A DNA stretch of 50,300 nt from Pedosphaera sp. (lineage in GTDB: Bacteria > Verrucomicrobiota > Verrucomicrobiia > Limisphaerales > UBA9464), in NCBI GenBank assembly GCA_009695205.1, contig SIBK01000027.1, positions 1 through 50,300 of the forward strand. Direction: 5' to 3'. Shown piece after piece: positions 41,317 through 49,730 of this stretch (positions are counted from its first letter, which is position 1; each line of letters opens with the position of its first letter). Below the pieces are notes generated by a model. The model was not told the origin of the DNA. It was given only the letters and a program-made list of their open reading frames with translations, and ran no database searches. A program made the position numbers and the translations under genes.

Positions 41317-42093
41317 CTATTGCATCCGGACCGGGATATTGAGACGCGCCAGGTGTTCCTTTACTTGCCGGACTGTGTAGGTGCCGAAATGAAAAATGCT
41401 AGCCGCAAGAACAGCGTCCGCTCGGCCGATGAGGAGCACTTCAGCAAGATGGTCGAGTGTGCCGGCACCTCCGCTGGCAACGACGGGCACACCAACAGAT
41501 TCGCTAATCCGGCGGGTGATGATTAGGTCAAATCCTGATTTCGTACCGTCTGCATCGATCGAGTTGAGCACAATTTCACCGGCACCCAACGTAACGGCCC
41601 GTTCGGCCCAGGCGACGGCTTCCAGGCCGGTGGAATTTCGGCCCCCGGCGGAGAACACCTCCCAGCGGTCCGGTTGAACCCGCTTTGCATCAATCGATAC
41701 AACGATGCACTGACTGCCGTATTTTTCGGCTCCCGCGCGAATGAGATCCGGATTCGTCAGTGCACTGGAGTTGATGCTCACCTTGTCGGCACCCGCCTTC
41801 AGCATCATTCCCATGTCATCGACCGTGCGAATCCCACCGCCCACGGTGAGTGGCATAAAACAGCAGTCTCCCGCGCGCTCGATTACATCGATCATCGACC
41901 TCCGGCCATGGGCGCTCGCGGTGATGTCGAAGAATACCATTTCGTCAGCCCCTTGATCGTTATAGCGAAGGGCTAGGGCGATAGGATCTCCAACCGATTG
42001 CAGCCGGCCATCTTCGGCGCGACCGAACTGGACGCCGCGGGTGACCTGCCCGTCATGGACGTCGAGGCAGGGAATAACGCGTCGGGTGAGCAT
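41317..42093 (-). CDS. hisF: Imidazole glycerol phosphate synthase subunit HisF
   Basis: The 258-residue TIM barrel starts [23 protein letters not shown] (catalytic D11). The C-terminal phosphate sites are [11 protein letters not shown] and [13 protein letters not shown]. The barrel also has [28 protein letters not shown] and [15 protein letters not shown]. It forms imidazole glycerol phosphate and AICAR from PRFAR with ammonia from HisH. An alternative longer start near 42285 lacks the fold and is rejected. The 226 bp down to hisI contain no recognisable gene. Confidence 0.95.
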   Translation of the reverse strand: MLTRRVIPCLDVHDGQVTRGVQFGRAEDGRLQSVGDPIALALRYNDQGADEMVFFDITASAHGRRSMIDVIERAGDCCFMPLTVGGGIRTVDDMGMMLKAGADKVSINSSALTNPDLIRAGAEKYGSQCIVVSIDAKRVQPDRWEVFSAGGRNSTGLEAVAWAERAVTLGAGEIVLNSIDADGTKSGFDLIITRRISESVGVPVVASGGAGTLDHLAEVLLIGRADAVLAASIFHFGTYTVRQVKEHLARLNIPVRMQ

Positions 42094-42136
42094 GGAGAGT
42101 TGGCGGGTCGAGGAGGGGAAATAGGAAACAGGGTAG

Positions 42137-42163
42137 GAAAAAAAAGCCCGCCAATGGCGGGCT
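42137..42163 (-). terminator. Rho-independent terminator for the minus-strand winged-helix gene
   Basis: On the minus strand AGCCCGCC-ATT-GGCGGGCT (42163-42145) forms a stem, then a run of T follows (A-run 42137-42145 on plus). It lies between the winged-helix gene, which ends at 42221, and hisF. So it separates the two transcripts. Confidence 0.85.
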
Positions 42164-42220
42164 GGGGTTAGGATCCAACCGTGTGGTGATCCAGGGTTTG
42201 CTATGGCGCGGAGCAGGAAC

Positions 42221-42676
42221 TCAGACGGCTGAGAACTTGCCGTCCCGAACCTTGAATACCTTCTTGTTAGAATAGAGCATCGCACTCAGAGAATTCAAAG
42301 GATTCGTCGAGGAGAAGACGTATCCGTCCTTCCTGACCGCATCGAGAATCTCCTGGCGAGTGAGAGGCTTGGAGCGAATGACATCGAGAGCCATTAGTTT
42401 CAAGGACTTGCCGGTGGCGGAACGTCCGCGACCTCCGCGACCGCGACGGCGGCCGGGGCTCGGACTGCGTCCGCGGAGAGCAGGCTTAGCTGGCGCGGCT
42501 TCTGCAGCGGCTGGAGCCGCGGCTGCGACCCGCGCGGGGGCAGTTATCGAGCCACTCAGGGCTTGATTGATTTGGGCGAGACGCCCCTCGAGCGCACTCT
42601 TTTCTTTGACGAGAGACTCGTGAAGGGCAACGTATTTGTGAAGCGAATCAGCTTTCATGGACGGGTATACTTTCAT
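42221..42676 (-). CDS. Winged-helix protein with coiled-coil and Arg/Gly-rich linker
   Basis: The 151-residue protein has three parts. A short coiled coil is at the N-terminus ([29 protein letters not shown], about 12-40). A disordered Ala/Pro then Arg/Gly-rich linker follows ([19 protein letters not shown], about 68-86). A winged-helix fold makes the C-terminus ([61 protein letters not shown]). The latter resembles the HARE-HTH type used in DNA-binding and restriction-related proteins. It probably binds nucleic acid as an oligomer. ATG 42676 is preceded by an AGGGA-like site; ATG 42658 is the alternative. It is followed by its own terminator. The target is unknown. Confidence 0.75.
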   Translation of the reverse strand: MKVYPSMKADSLHKYVALHESLVKEKSALEGRLAQINQALSGSITAPARVAAAAPAAAEAAPAKPALRGRSPSPGRRRGRGGRGRSATGKSLKLMALDVIRSKPLTRQEILDAVRKDGYVFSSTNPLNSLSAMLYSNKKVFKVRDGKFSAV

Positions 42677-42970
42677 AAATGAATAGTCCCTGACAAGTAG
42701 AAGTATTGGTAAAATATAGCCGATCATGTTTTTTGTTCGATATGCACCGAATATTGCCAATTTGCAGAAATGGGTAAGATTTCAAACTTGCTGTACAGAA
42801 ACAGCTTGCAGCCCTGGTAGAACGTTAAAGTGAATAAAGTGAGCTCGCCCTGCGTCCGTACCACAGAGATACAGGCCCAGGATCCGCGGGGAATTTCCGG
42901 GATTGTTTTCGCCGATTTCCGCCGTTGACTTGGCCATTTTTTCCACTCAATTCCCAACGCGCTATTCATA

Positions 42971-43621
42971 ATGAAGCACTCGATGATAAAACGACCACGC
43001 CTAGTAAATTCATTCTGCCCCTCGCTGGGGATTGCCGCCCTGCTAATAGCCGGGTGTGCATCCAACGGGGTGAAAGATCCCAGCGGCTCCAAGGTGACTG
43101 AGATGCGGCCTGACGAACGCGGACGTGTGGCTGGCACGGGTATCGAATCCCAAGATCTAGTTGCGGTGGCGGACAAGATGGCGCGGGGTCTTCTGAACGT
43201 CCCGCAGGTGGCGCAGGTTCCGACCCCACCTCGAATCGTTCTGGATCCGGTGGTGAATGAGTCGCGTTTTACGATCAACAAGGATATGTTTCTCGATCGT
43301 ATCCGAATCAGCCTTAATCAGAAGGCGGCAGGCCGGATGATTTTCCTAGCGCGCGACCGGATGGCGAGCCTGGAGAAGGAGCGGGAACTCAAGAGAACCG
43401 GCGCGGTAACGTCCTCGACCGATCCGAGGGTACAGGAGTTCAAAGGGGCAGACTTTTTTCTGACTGGAAAGTTGCAAAGCTTGACCACCCGGAACTCCAA
43501 GGGAGTGAGTGACTATGTTTTTTATAGCTTCCAGTTGATCGATCCGCGCACGAGTGAAATCGTGTGGGAAGACGCAGCGGAGGTGAAAAAGGAGGGGTTG
43601 GAGGACGCTGCGTACCGGTAA
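42971..43621 (+). CDS. lpoB: LpoB-family lipoprotein, penicillin-binding protein activator
   Basis: The 216-residue protein has a lipoprotein signal (LGIAALLIAGCAS, C29). A Gly/Ser linker and an LpoB-like domain follow: AVADKMARGLLNVPQV, PPRIVLDPVVNESRFTINKDMFLDRIRISLNQKAAGRMIFLARDRM, GADFFLTGKLQSLTTRNSKGVSDYVFYSFQLIDPRTSEIVWEDAAEVKK. LpoB (DUF1425-like cluster partner, PF13036) activates PBP1B in enterobacteria from the outer membrane. The gene starts the cluster with COG3014-like and YcfL-like genes, as in other bacteria with the LpoB-COG3014-YcfL set. The role as activator in this phylum is inferred. Confidence 0.8.
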   Translation: MKHSMIKRPRLVNSFCPSLGIAALLIAGCASNGVKDPSGSKVTEMRPDERGRVAGTGIESQDLVAVADKMARGLLNVPQVAQVPTPPRIVLDPVVNESRFTINKDMFLDRIRISLNQKAAGRMIFLARDRMASLEKERELKRTGAVTSSTDPRVQEFKGADFFLTGKLQSLTTRNSKGVSDYVFYSFQLIDPRTSEIVWEDAAEVKKEGLEDAAYR

Positions 43622-43647
43622 TACTGTCGTACCTGGCCCCCGATTCC

Positions 43648-44862
43648 ATGCTGGTTGCGCGACTATTTGTTGCACGCGGCAGAACGCCGATGGGCGGGAG
43701 TTTCGCTGCGGCTAGAGCGTGCGCAACGAGGGGCGCTGCGGTACGTGCCGCTATGTTGGTCTGCGTGCTTGGCGCGTTCCTGGGAGGCTGTGCGAACGCC
43801 AAGAGTGGTACCGGCTCAAAAGCGAGCGCCCGAGCCGAGCGAGATCGTCTCCTTCATGCGTACCATCAGGCAGCGGAGAGCATGCAGGCGCGGAAATTTG
43901 CGGAGGCTAAGGTTGCCCTGGATGATTCAATCGTTGCGTTGGGTGGATTGACAGCGGGCGACGCCTCCGCCCGTCAGGCCCGCGGACTCTTTCACAAGGA
44001 AGATGTCAAAACCTTCCGCGGCGAACCGTACGAACGGGTCATGGTGTATTATTATCGTGGCATTCTGTATTGGATAGACGGAGAGATGGACAATGCCCGC
44101 GCCTGTTTTCGGAGCGGCCAGATACAAGACGCCGAGGCCGAGGAGGGCAAGTATCGAAGCGACTACGTCCTTCTCGATTATCTCGACGGGCTCGCGACGG
44201 CCAAGCTGGCTGGGGAGGGATCGGATGGGTTTCGCCGAGCGATTGCTAATGTTCGAGGTGCGACTCCGCCTCCGCTGGATCCCGCGGCCAACCTCCTTGT
44301 GTTTGTGGAAATGGGGCGAGGTCCAACCAAGGTGGCAGCCGGCAAACATGGCGAGCGGCTCCAGTATCTCCCGGGATCTGCGCGAGCGATTTCTGCTCGC
44401 GTGCAGTTGGGGGGACAGGTGGTGGCCGTAGTACCCGTGTATGATGATCTTACGTTTCAGGCGACTTCGCGTGGCGGACGGGTCATGGATGCGATATTAG
44501 CCAACAAGGCGCGATTCAAGGAGGGCACAGATGCTTTTGGCAACGCAGCGATTCTTTCTGGGGCGGTGCTCGGATCCCAGCAGGGTTACGGAAGCAGTGT
44601 CGACGAGATTGGTGCGGGTCTGCTGGTTGCGGGAATTCTGAGCAAGATCGTAAGCAGTGTCACCACTCCGCGAGCCGATGTCCGGTGTTGGGACAATCTA
44701 CCGAACACATTGGGCTTCGCGGCTGTTAGCGTTCCGCCGGGAAATCATTCCGGGTCGGTGGAGTTTATCGATTCCGCCGGCCGGGTGGTGAGCACTCACT
44801 CGGTATCCTTCACGGTTGTTACCGGACGGGACACGGTGTTGTTTTTTCCGGATCATAATTGA
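43648..44862 (+). CDS. COG3014-like lipoprotein
   Basis: The 404-residue protein has an N-terminal lipoprotein signal (AMLVCVLGAFLGGCANAKSGTG, lipobox Cys C48). Tetratricopeptide-like helices follow: LLHAYHQAAESMQARKFAEAKVALDDSIVALGG and YERVMVYYYRGILYWIDGEMDNARACFRSGQIQDAEAEEGKY. A glycine-rich membrane-like segment (SGAVLGSQQGYGSSVDEIGAGLLVAGILSKIVSS) and a beta-rich end (HSGSVEFIDSAGRVVSTHSVSF) complete it. The composition matches COG3014 lipoproteins that accompany LpoB and YcfL. ATG 43648 was chosen; ATG 43753 would give a shorter lipoprotein signal. It starts 27 bp after lpoB. Confidence 0.75.
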   Translation: MLVARLFVARGRTPMGGSFAAARACATRGAAVRAAMLVCVLGAFLGGCANAKSGTGSKASARAERDRLLHAYHQAAESMQARKFAEAKVALDDSIVALGGLTAGDASARQARGLFHKEDVKTFRGEPYERVMVYYYRGILYWIDGEMDNARACFRSGQIQDAEAEEGKYRSDYVLLDYLDGLATAKLAGEGSDGFRRAIANVRGATPPPLDPAANLLVFVEMGRGPTKVAAGKHGERLQYLPGSARAISARVQLGGQVVAVVPVYDDLTFQATSRGGRVMDAILANKARFKEGTDAFGNAAILSGAVLGSQQGYGSSVDEIGAGLLVAGILSKIVSSVTTPRADVRCWDNLPNTLGFAAVSVPPGNHSGSVEFIDSAGRVVSTHSVSFTVVTGRDTVLFFPDHN

Positions 44863-44917
44863 AGCAATAAAACATTTCCATCGTCCAAGCTGCTGCCGGT
44901 ATACCGCTCATCCCAAC

Positions 44918-45406
44918 ATGAACATTCATCTTCTCACTGGAGTCGCCGCAATCTCGATTTCCGCCCTTGCCGTCTTTCCGGGCATTGGGTGCAGCACTGG
45001 CGGTCAAGCGGTGGCAGGCCCCGCTCACGCCGGTCAAGTCGTTTACACAAACAGTTCTGGCGGTGCGTACTCGGCGAAGGATACCGACCGCAAAAACCTT
45101 GAGAATCAGTCCAAGTTTGTCCTCCTGGATAAACGCGCGGAAGAAAGCGTGACTTATAACGGCATTCAGGAGCGACCGCTTCCGGACGGCAGACTTGAGG
45201 TTGCCGTCAACATGCGCAATCGGCTTGAGCGCCATATTCGGGTGCAGGTTCAATGTGTGTTTAAAGACATTCAGGGCTTCAGCACCGGTGATGAGACGCC
45301 GTGGCAGAGTGTGGTGTTTTCGAAAAACAGCCAGGAAACCGTGACGTTTGCCTCAATGAACGACCGGGCAAAGGACTACACCGTCCGCGTTCGAGAAGCG
45401 CGGTAA
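44918..45406 (+). CDS. YcfL-like (DUF1425) lipoprotein
   Basis: The 162-residue protein starts MNIHLLTGVAAISISALAVFPGIGCSTGG, a lipoprotein leader (Cys C25) with an imperfect lipobox. The domain LENQSKFVLLDKRAEESVTYNGIQERPLPDGRLEVAVNMRNRLERHIRVQVQCVFKDIQGF and ETPWQSVVFSKNSQETVTFASMNDRAKDYTVRVR is typical of YcfL (DUF1425), a small beta-sandwich. It follows the COG3014-like gene with a 55-bp gap and completes the LpoB set. The role is unknown; YcfL sits next to lpoB in enterobacteria. Confidence 0.8.
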   Translation: MNIHLLTGVAAISISALAVFPGIGCSTGGQAVAGPAHAGQVVYTNSSGGAYSAKDTDRKNLENQSKFVLLDKRAEESVTYNGIQERPLPDGRLEVAVNMRNRLERHIRVQVQCVFKDIQGFSTGDETPWQSVVFSKNSQETVTFASMNDRAKDYTVRVREAR

Positions 45407-45460
45407 GCTTGGTGTGGTAAATTCCGATCCCATTTTTCTTACAATTTGATCTGATCGCGG

Positions 45461-46213
45461 GTGGTGAATCTCATTGGTGTTATCCCGGCGCGTTTTGCTT
45501 CGACCCGTTTTCCTGGCAAACCTCTTGCACTCATCGCGGGCCGCCCGCTGATCCAACGGGTGATTGAGCGATGTCAGAAGGCGCGTTCATTGTCCTCAGT
45601 CGTGGTGGCCACGGACGATGCACGGATTGCGGAGGTCGCCGGGCGATTTTGCCGCGTGGAAATGACCCGGAGCGATCATCTTTCGGGCACCGATCGAATC
45701 GCGGAGGTGGCCACACGCGTCGCTGCCGACGGCTACATTAATGTCCAGGGAGATGAACCGTTGATGGATCCCGACGTCATCGACGCCGTAGCGGTAGCTC
45801 TGCGAAGAGCAGAGATGTCTACGGCCGCAACACCGATCCAAGAACCTTCCCAGCTGGCAAACCCGAACGTTGTGAAGGTCGTTGTCGGGAAAAGCGGCGA
45901 TGCGCTTTATTTTTCCCGCAGCACCATTCCATTCCTGCGGGATCTGGTGGATCGTCCCCCGTCAGACCAGTTGGCGGCTTTTCCGTTTCTAAGGCATCTC
46001 GGAATCTATGGGTACCGGCGCGAGGTACTCCTGAGGTTGGTGGGATTCCCGGTTTCACCCCTGGAGCAGGTGGAGAAACTGGAACAGCTCCGGGCGCTTG
46101 AAAACGGCGTTGTCATTGCCGTGGCAATAGTAAACCACGACGGCATCGGAGTGGACCTACCGGACGATGTGGCCAAGGCGGAAGTCCTGCTGGCGAGACT
46201 CGGCGAACAGTGA
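45461..46213 (+). CDS. kdsB: 3-deoxy-manno-octulosonate cytidylyltransferase
   Basis: The 250-residue protein is KdsB. It has VIPARFASTRFPGKPLALIAGRPLIQRVIERC, VVVATDDARIAEVAGRF, HLSGTDRIAEV and NVQGDEPLMDPDVIDAV. The ending has YFSRSTIPFLRD, HLGIYGYRREVLLRLVGFPVSPLEQVEKLEQLRALENG. It activates Kdo as CMP-Kdo for the lipopolysaccharide inner core, confirming a Gram-negative envelope. Start GTG at 45461 (a second GTG follows at 45464). Fifty-four bp separate it from the YcfL-like gene. Confidence 0.95.
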   Translation: MVNLIGVIPARFASTRFPGKPLALIAGRPLIQRVIERCQKARSLSSVVVATDDARIAEVAGRFCRVEMTRSDHLSGTDRIAEVATRVAADGYINVQGDEPLMDPDVIDAVAVALRRAEMSTAATPIQEPSQLANPNVVKVVVGKSGDALYFSRSTIPFLRDLVDRPPSDQLAAFPFLRHLGIYGYRREVLLRLVGFPVSPLEQVEKLEQLRALENGVVIAVAIVNHDGIGVDLPDDVAKAEVLLARLGEQ

Positions 46214-46247
46214 TCGATTCTTAGTCGGCTTTCGGGGGCAGCGCCCG

Positions 46248-47153
46248 TTACCATCTCAGCTTCCCTGGGAAAAACTCAGCGATAAGGTCTTCGTAGAATG
46301 GACGCAGTTTGGCTGCATCCGGTTTTTCGTGGCTTTTCGTATACAAATCGTACGGATTGAACGTATTCACCCACTTCAAATTCTCGCGATCTTTCGCATC
46401 GAGAAACTGGCTGTATTCACCCTCCCGATGCCAGGGGTAGAAGGAATGGTAGCGGAGCATGTAAAGTGCGGAATCCGGCAGCCGATCCTTGCAGACGTGA
46501 TAGATATATTCGTCGTGCCCCCAAGACAAGGCGACCTTGTCGAGGCCACACCCCTCTTCATAGATCCCGTTCCGGGTCCGGAACCGAGGATCCTGGGAAT
46601 CCAGATTGGCGTCGAAGAATTTAGGCAAGACAATTTTGTCGGAATAGGCACAGCCCGTCGGAAAAGTGTCTCCGACCACGGCCCACTGTGGTTCGCCCCA
46701 CAGGCAGAGTATTTTCCCGAGGTCATGCATAAACCCGGTCATGATCATCCAACGCGGTTGACCATCCTTGCGAATCTGTTCCGCCGTCTGCAATAGGTGC
46801 TCCAATTGCGACATGCTCGTGTCTGGATCGCTATCGTCGACCAGGTTGTTCAGATATTCGGCCGCTTCCCAGACGCCCATCTGCATCCGGTTCAGTCCGA
46901 GAAACTCCTTCCGTTTAGCGAGGGAAAAGGCGTGAGTTTGATACTGATGATTGAGGCGGTAGAACTCACGGACCGTTGGGCGGGCATCCGCCTCGTAGTT
47001 CCGAAAAGCCTCCTTCTTCTTCTCGAGAGCCGGTCCCACCGCCGGCTTGGCTGTCGGCACAGTGTTGGGATCCGGATACCGCTCCACCAGGAAATCTTCC
47101 CATTCATCGAGGCTGCTTAGGGGCTGTTTGTCGACAGGACTGATAGTGCTCAT
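46248..47153 (-). CDS. Inositol oxygenase (MIOX)
   Basis: The 301-residue protein aligns by eye with animal and plant inositol oxygenase. The diiron ligands appear in order: H119 in the segment before QTAEQIRKDG, H143-D144 in GFMHDLGK, H213 in SWGHDEY, H236 in YHSFYPWH and an Asp in NPYDLYTK. GEPQWAVVGDTFPTGCAYSDKIVLP and GIYEEGCGLDKVALSWGHDEYIYHV are nearly eukaryotic in wording. The enzyme converts myo-inositol and O2 to D-glucuronate. The ATG at 47153 (MSTISPVDKQ) is preferred over longer starts. It is monocistronic. The inositol-like cluster far upstream (2-9 kb) gives a possible metabolic link. Confidence 0.93.
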   Translation of the reverse strand: MSTISPVDKQPLSSLDEWEDFLVERYPDPNTVPTAKPAVGPALEKKKEAFRNYEADARPTVREFYRLNHQYQTHAFSLAKRKEFLGLNRMQMGVWEAAEYLNNLVDDSDPDTSMSQLEHLLQTAEQIRKDGQPRWMIMTGFMHDLGKILCLWGEPQWAVVGDTFPTGCAYSDKIVLPKFFDANLDSQDPRFRTRNGIYEEGCGLDKVALSWGHDEYIYHVCKDRLPDSALYMLRYHSFYPWHREGEYSQFLDAKDRENLKWVNTFNPYDLYTKSHEKPDAAKLRPFYEDLIAEFFPGKLRW

Positions 47154-47331
47154 GGATTTTAACGGGCGACGAGACGGATCCGTACCGGCCTTCATCGCTC
47201 GGAAGAAGAGACTCGGCAAGGCGTATTTTTAAGGAAGCGGCCTGGAAATCGTCGAAGGTCAATGATTCCCAATCCCCGCGGATTGAAGATCCTTAAGTTG
47301 CCTCTCGTCAAAGGCGCCTCATAGTGAAGCC

Positions 47332-47964
47332 ATGAACATTAATCTGACGATCCTTCTCGCTGCGGCTGTTCTTTGCGCCACTGCCCGAGCTGAGACGAAG
47401 CCCCTGTTCAGCCAGGATTTTTCCAAGGTATCGGGCACCGAAGTACCCGATGAGTTCCTCGTGCTCGATGGACAATTTGCGGTAAAGGAAGAGGGGGGTA
47501 ACCGCTTTCTGGAGCTGCCTGGATCGCCGCTCGACACCTTCGGCGTGATGTTCGGCCCGAATGAATCCGCTGGAGTTCGGGTGGGCGCTCGTATCTTCGC
47601 GATGAAACAGGGCCGGAAGTTTCCGACCTTCGAAGTCGGACTAGGCGGGGTGGGAGGATTCAAATTGCGTATCGCTCCCGCCAAGAAGCTAGTGGAATTG
47701 CTCAAAGGCGATGACGTCAGAGCCACGGCGCCCTTTGAGTGGAAAACCGGTGAATGGACGAATCTGAGACTCCAGGTGCGGATGATTTCCGATGGACTGA
47801 AGATCGAAGGCCGAGCGTGGCAGGAGGGTGATGAACCCCGTGAATGGCTGATAACGGCAACGGAGAAAGGCAAAGGCCCGGGCGGAAAGGCAGGAGTGTG
47901 GGGAATGCCCTTTGCCGGAACGCCCATCCGGTTCGACGACCTCACGGTGACAGCGGTCGAATGA
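47332..47964 (+). CDS. Secreted concanavalin-A-like (DUF1080-related) protein
   Basis: The 210-residue protein starts with a signal peptide (INLTILLAAAVLCATARA). A beta-sandwich follows: LFSQDFSKVSGTEVPDEFLVLDGQFAVKEEGGNRFLELPGSPLDTFGVMFGPNESAGVRVGARIFA. FEWKTGEWTNLRLQVRM, DGLKIEGRAWQEGDEPREWLITATE and GVWGMPFAGTPIRFDDLTVTAVE end it. The layout fits the jelly-roll seen in DUF1080 and 3-keto-glycoside hydrolase relatives. No clear catalytic residues can be named. It is probably a periplasmic or surface protein binding or cleaving a glycoside. It runs convergent with a methyltransferase gene. Confidence 0.75.
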   Translation: MNINLTILLAAAVLCATARAETKPLFSQDFSKVSGTEVPDEFLVLDGQFAVKEEGGNRFLELPGSPLDTFGVMFGPNESAGVRVGARIFAMKQGRKFPTFEVGLGGVGGFKLRIAPAKKLVELLKGDDVRATAPFEWKTGEWTNLRLQVRMISDGLKIEGRAWQEGDEPREWLITATEKGKGPGGKAGVWGMPFAGTPIRFDDLTVTAVE

Positions 47965-47976
47965 TCCCCCGCCAGC

Positions 47977-48777
47977 TCAAGGCGGTGCCCGCCGAAATAC
48001 GATCACGTGCTGGCGCGGCAAAACTCGCAGTGTCTCGACCCATTCCAGCGGATGCAGCGCCATTTCCTTGCGGACTTGCGCCTCGGTCATCTTGTGAAGG
48101 GCCTTGATAGGGATCCATTTTTCCTCCCCTCGGTACTCGACGAACACTAGGCGCCCGCCAGGTTTGAGGGATCGAACGATCTCTCGGATCATTTCAAAGG
48201 GGTGATCAAACTCATGGTAGACATCCACCATGATCGCGAGATCCACCGCGTTCGTAGGCAATCGCGGATCCGTAATGTCCCCGAGCACCGGAATCACATT
48301 GGTGAGTCCGCGGGCTAACATGTTGGTCCGCAGGATTTGCAGCATTTCGGGCTGGATGTCGTTTGCGTACACCCGTCCAGTCGGCCCAACCTTCTTCGCC
48401 ATGCGCCAGGACAGATAGCCGCTGCCCGCTCCGATGTCGGCCGCAACTTCTCCTACCTTCAAGGCCAACGCCTCCACCAGCCGGGTTGGCTGCTCTTCCT
48501 CCTCCCTCTCCGGCCGCTCAAGCCAGGACGCCCCGTGGTGCGTCATGAAATGCGCGATCTCCCGGTCGAGGAAGAATTTCCCGAGGCCGTCGGAGGAATG
48601 ATTCGCACGCGACTCATAGAGCGGCACCGGCGGTGCGACGACGACCTGTGGCGACTTCGGAGAGGCGTCCGCAGCCGTGGCATACGATAGCGCCAACAAC
48701 AGCCATCCCGCGAATATCTGGGGAATAAAAAGGCCAACACGCCGGATCCTGCCGTGTGTTCGCGAAATTACTTTCAT
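47977..48777 (-). CDS. Exported or membrane-anchored class I SAM methyltransferase
   Basis: The 266-residue protein begins MKVISRTHGRIRRVGLFIPQIFAGWLLLALSYATAADA, an N-terminal hydrophobic segment (about 14-36) that looks like a signal peptide or anchor. The methyltransferase domain follows: GEVAADIGAGSGYLSWRMAKKV (motif I), VYANDIQPEML, NVIPVLGDITDPRLPTNAVDLAIMVDVYHEFDHP and LKPGGRLVFVEYRGE. A methyltransferase with a leader is unusual because the cofactor is cytoplasmic. Related sequences occur in Verrucomicrobia and Planctomycetes. ATG 48777 was chosen; a longer start at 48843 or 48873 exists. The substrate is unknown. Confidence 0.8.
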   Translation of the reverse strand: MKVISRTHGRIRRVGLFIPQIFAGWLLLALSYATAADASPKSPQVVVAPPVPLYESRANHSSDGLGKFFLDREIAHFMTHHGASWLERPEREEEEQPTRLVEALALKVGEVAADIGAGSGYLSWRMAKKVGPTGRVYANDIQPEMLQILRTNMLARGLTNVIPVLGDITDPRLPTNAVDLAIMVDVYHEFDHPFEMIREIVRSLKPGGRLVFVEYRGEEKWIPIKALHKMTEAQVRKEMALHPLEWVETLRVLPRQHVIVFRRAPP

Positions 48778-48860
48778 CCGAGCGTCAGTTTGCGGTGGCT
48801 TGCCATCGCCTTTTCCATCGAGGGGTACGAGTGGACGGTTCATGGAGAGGAATGTTTTCC

Positions 48861-48950
48861 AACGAATGGACATGAATTAAGACCATGAACCGCTGATGGA
48901 CAGAGATTTGCGCGGACTTCCGTCCGCAACTACGGGGCGACGGTTCATGG
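48861..48950 (+). repeat. Dispersed repeat, GGACATGAAT family, copy 2
   Basis: CGAATGGACATGAATTAAGACCATGAACCG, hairpin GCGGAC-TTCC-GTCCGC (48912-48927), then CAACTACG and ACGGTTC. It matches 38716-38800. A direct repeat GACGGTTCATGGAGAGG occurs just upstream (48836-48850) and at its end (48941-48955), giving a ~105-bp tandem arrangement. Non-coding. Confidence 0.6.
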
Positions 48951-48962
48951 AGAGGATGGGTT

Positions 48963-49727
48963 TCACTTCTTCTTGTCGCAGGCCGCGGCAGCGACGAACG
49001 CACGAAAGAGCGGGCGATGTTCGCGGAAGCGGTCGTAGAGCCGTTCAGGATGGAACTGAACCGATGCGAACCATTGGAGAAGCCCGCGATCCGCCGGGCG
49101 GAATTCCACGGCTTCTATCACTCCATCCGGAGAGACCGCTGTCGGAACCAACAGCTCGGCGAGTTGATCGATTGCCTGATGGTGAGTGCTATTGACCCCG
49201 AGGGAACGCCGGCGTGTCAGACAGGCGAGGAGTGAGCCACTCGCCAGGGCCACCGGGTGGACGGGATCGCAACGGCGATCCAGCTGGGAGTGATTCGATC
49301 CGTCGGGTCGTTCGAACGGCAGATCCACATACAGCGTGCCGCCGAGCGCGACGTTGAAAATCTGGTGCCCACGGCAGATGGCGAGGACTGGCCGCGGGTT
49401 TCGAAAGATTTCCTTGATCAACAATAGCTCCATCAGATCGCGTACGGGCGCTGCAATGGCGCAGGTGCTTCTTAGCTTGGCGGTAATATCCGGTCGATGG
49501 AGACCCGGTTCAATGTCATCGCCACCGGACAGCAGGATGCCGTCGCATCGATCCACCATGTCGGCAAGAACCCGGGCGTCTGTGGAGAGCGGCATCGCCA
49601 CCGGAATGCCGCCGTGATCCAATACCGCGTCGAAATACCGGTGGGATAGGCTGATAGAATCGTCCAGCATTTCAGCGCCGGACGACTGATGCGACGAGGT
49701 GACAAGAATTAGCGGGCGTCGAGCCAT
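48963..49727 (-). CDS. Gamma-glutamyl-gamma-aminobutyrate hydrolase-like (peptidase C26) protein
   Basis: The 254-residue class I glutamine amidotransferase-like protein has VDRCDGILLSGGDDIEPGLH, the nucleophile elbow PVLAICRGHQIFNVALGGTLYVDL (C118) and an HHQAIDQLAELL block. VQFHPER holds the catalytic His. It resembles PuuD, which releases glutamate from gamma-glutamyl-GABA in putrescine breakdown. No other puu gene is nearby, so the substrate is open. The start ATG at 49727 (MARRPLILVTSS) is normal. It follows the next gene on the same strand with a few bases gap, so the two are co-transcribed. Confidence 0.9.
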   Translation of the reverse strand: MARRPLILVTSSHQSSGAEMLDDSISLSHRYFDAVLDHGGIPVAMPLSTDARVLADMVDRCDGILLSGGDDIEPGLHRPDITAKLRSTCAIAAPVRDLMELLLIKEIFRNPRPVLAICRGHQIFNVALGGTLYVDLPFERPDGSNHSQLDRRCDPVHPVALASGSLLACLTRRRSLGVNSTHHQAIDQLAELLVPTAVSPDGVIEAVEFRPADRGLLQWFASVQFHPERLYDRFREHRPLFRAFVAAAACDKKK

Positions 49728-49730
49728 AGC

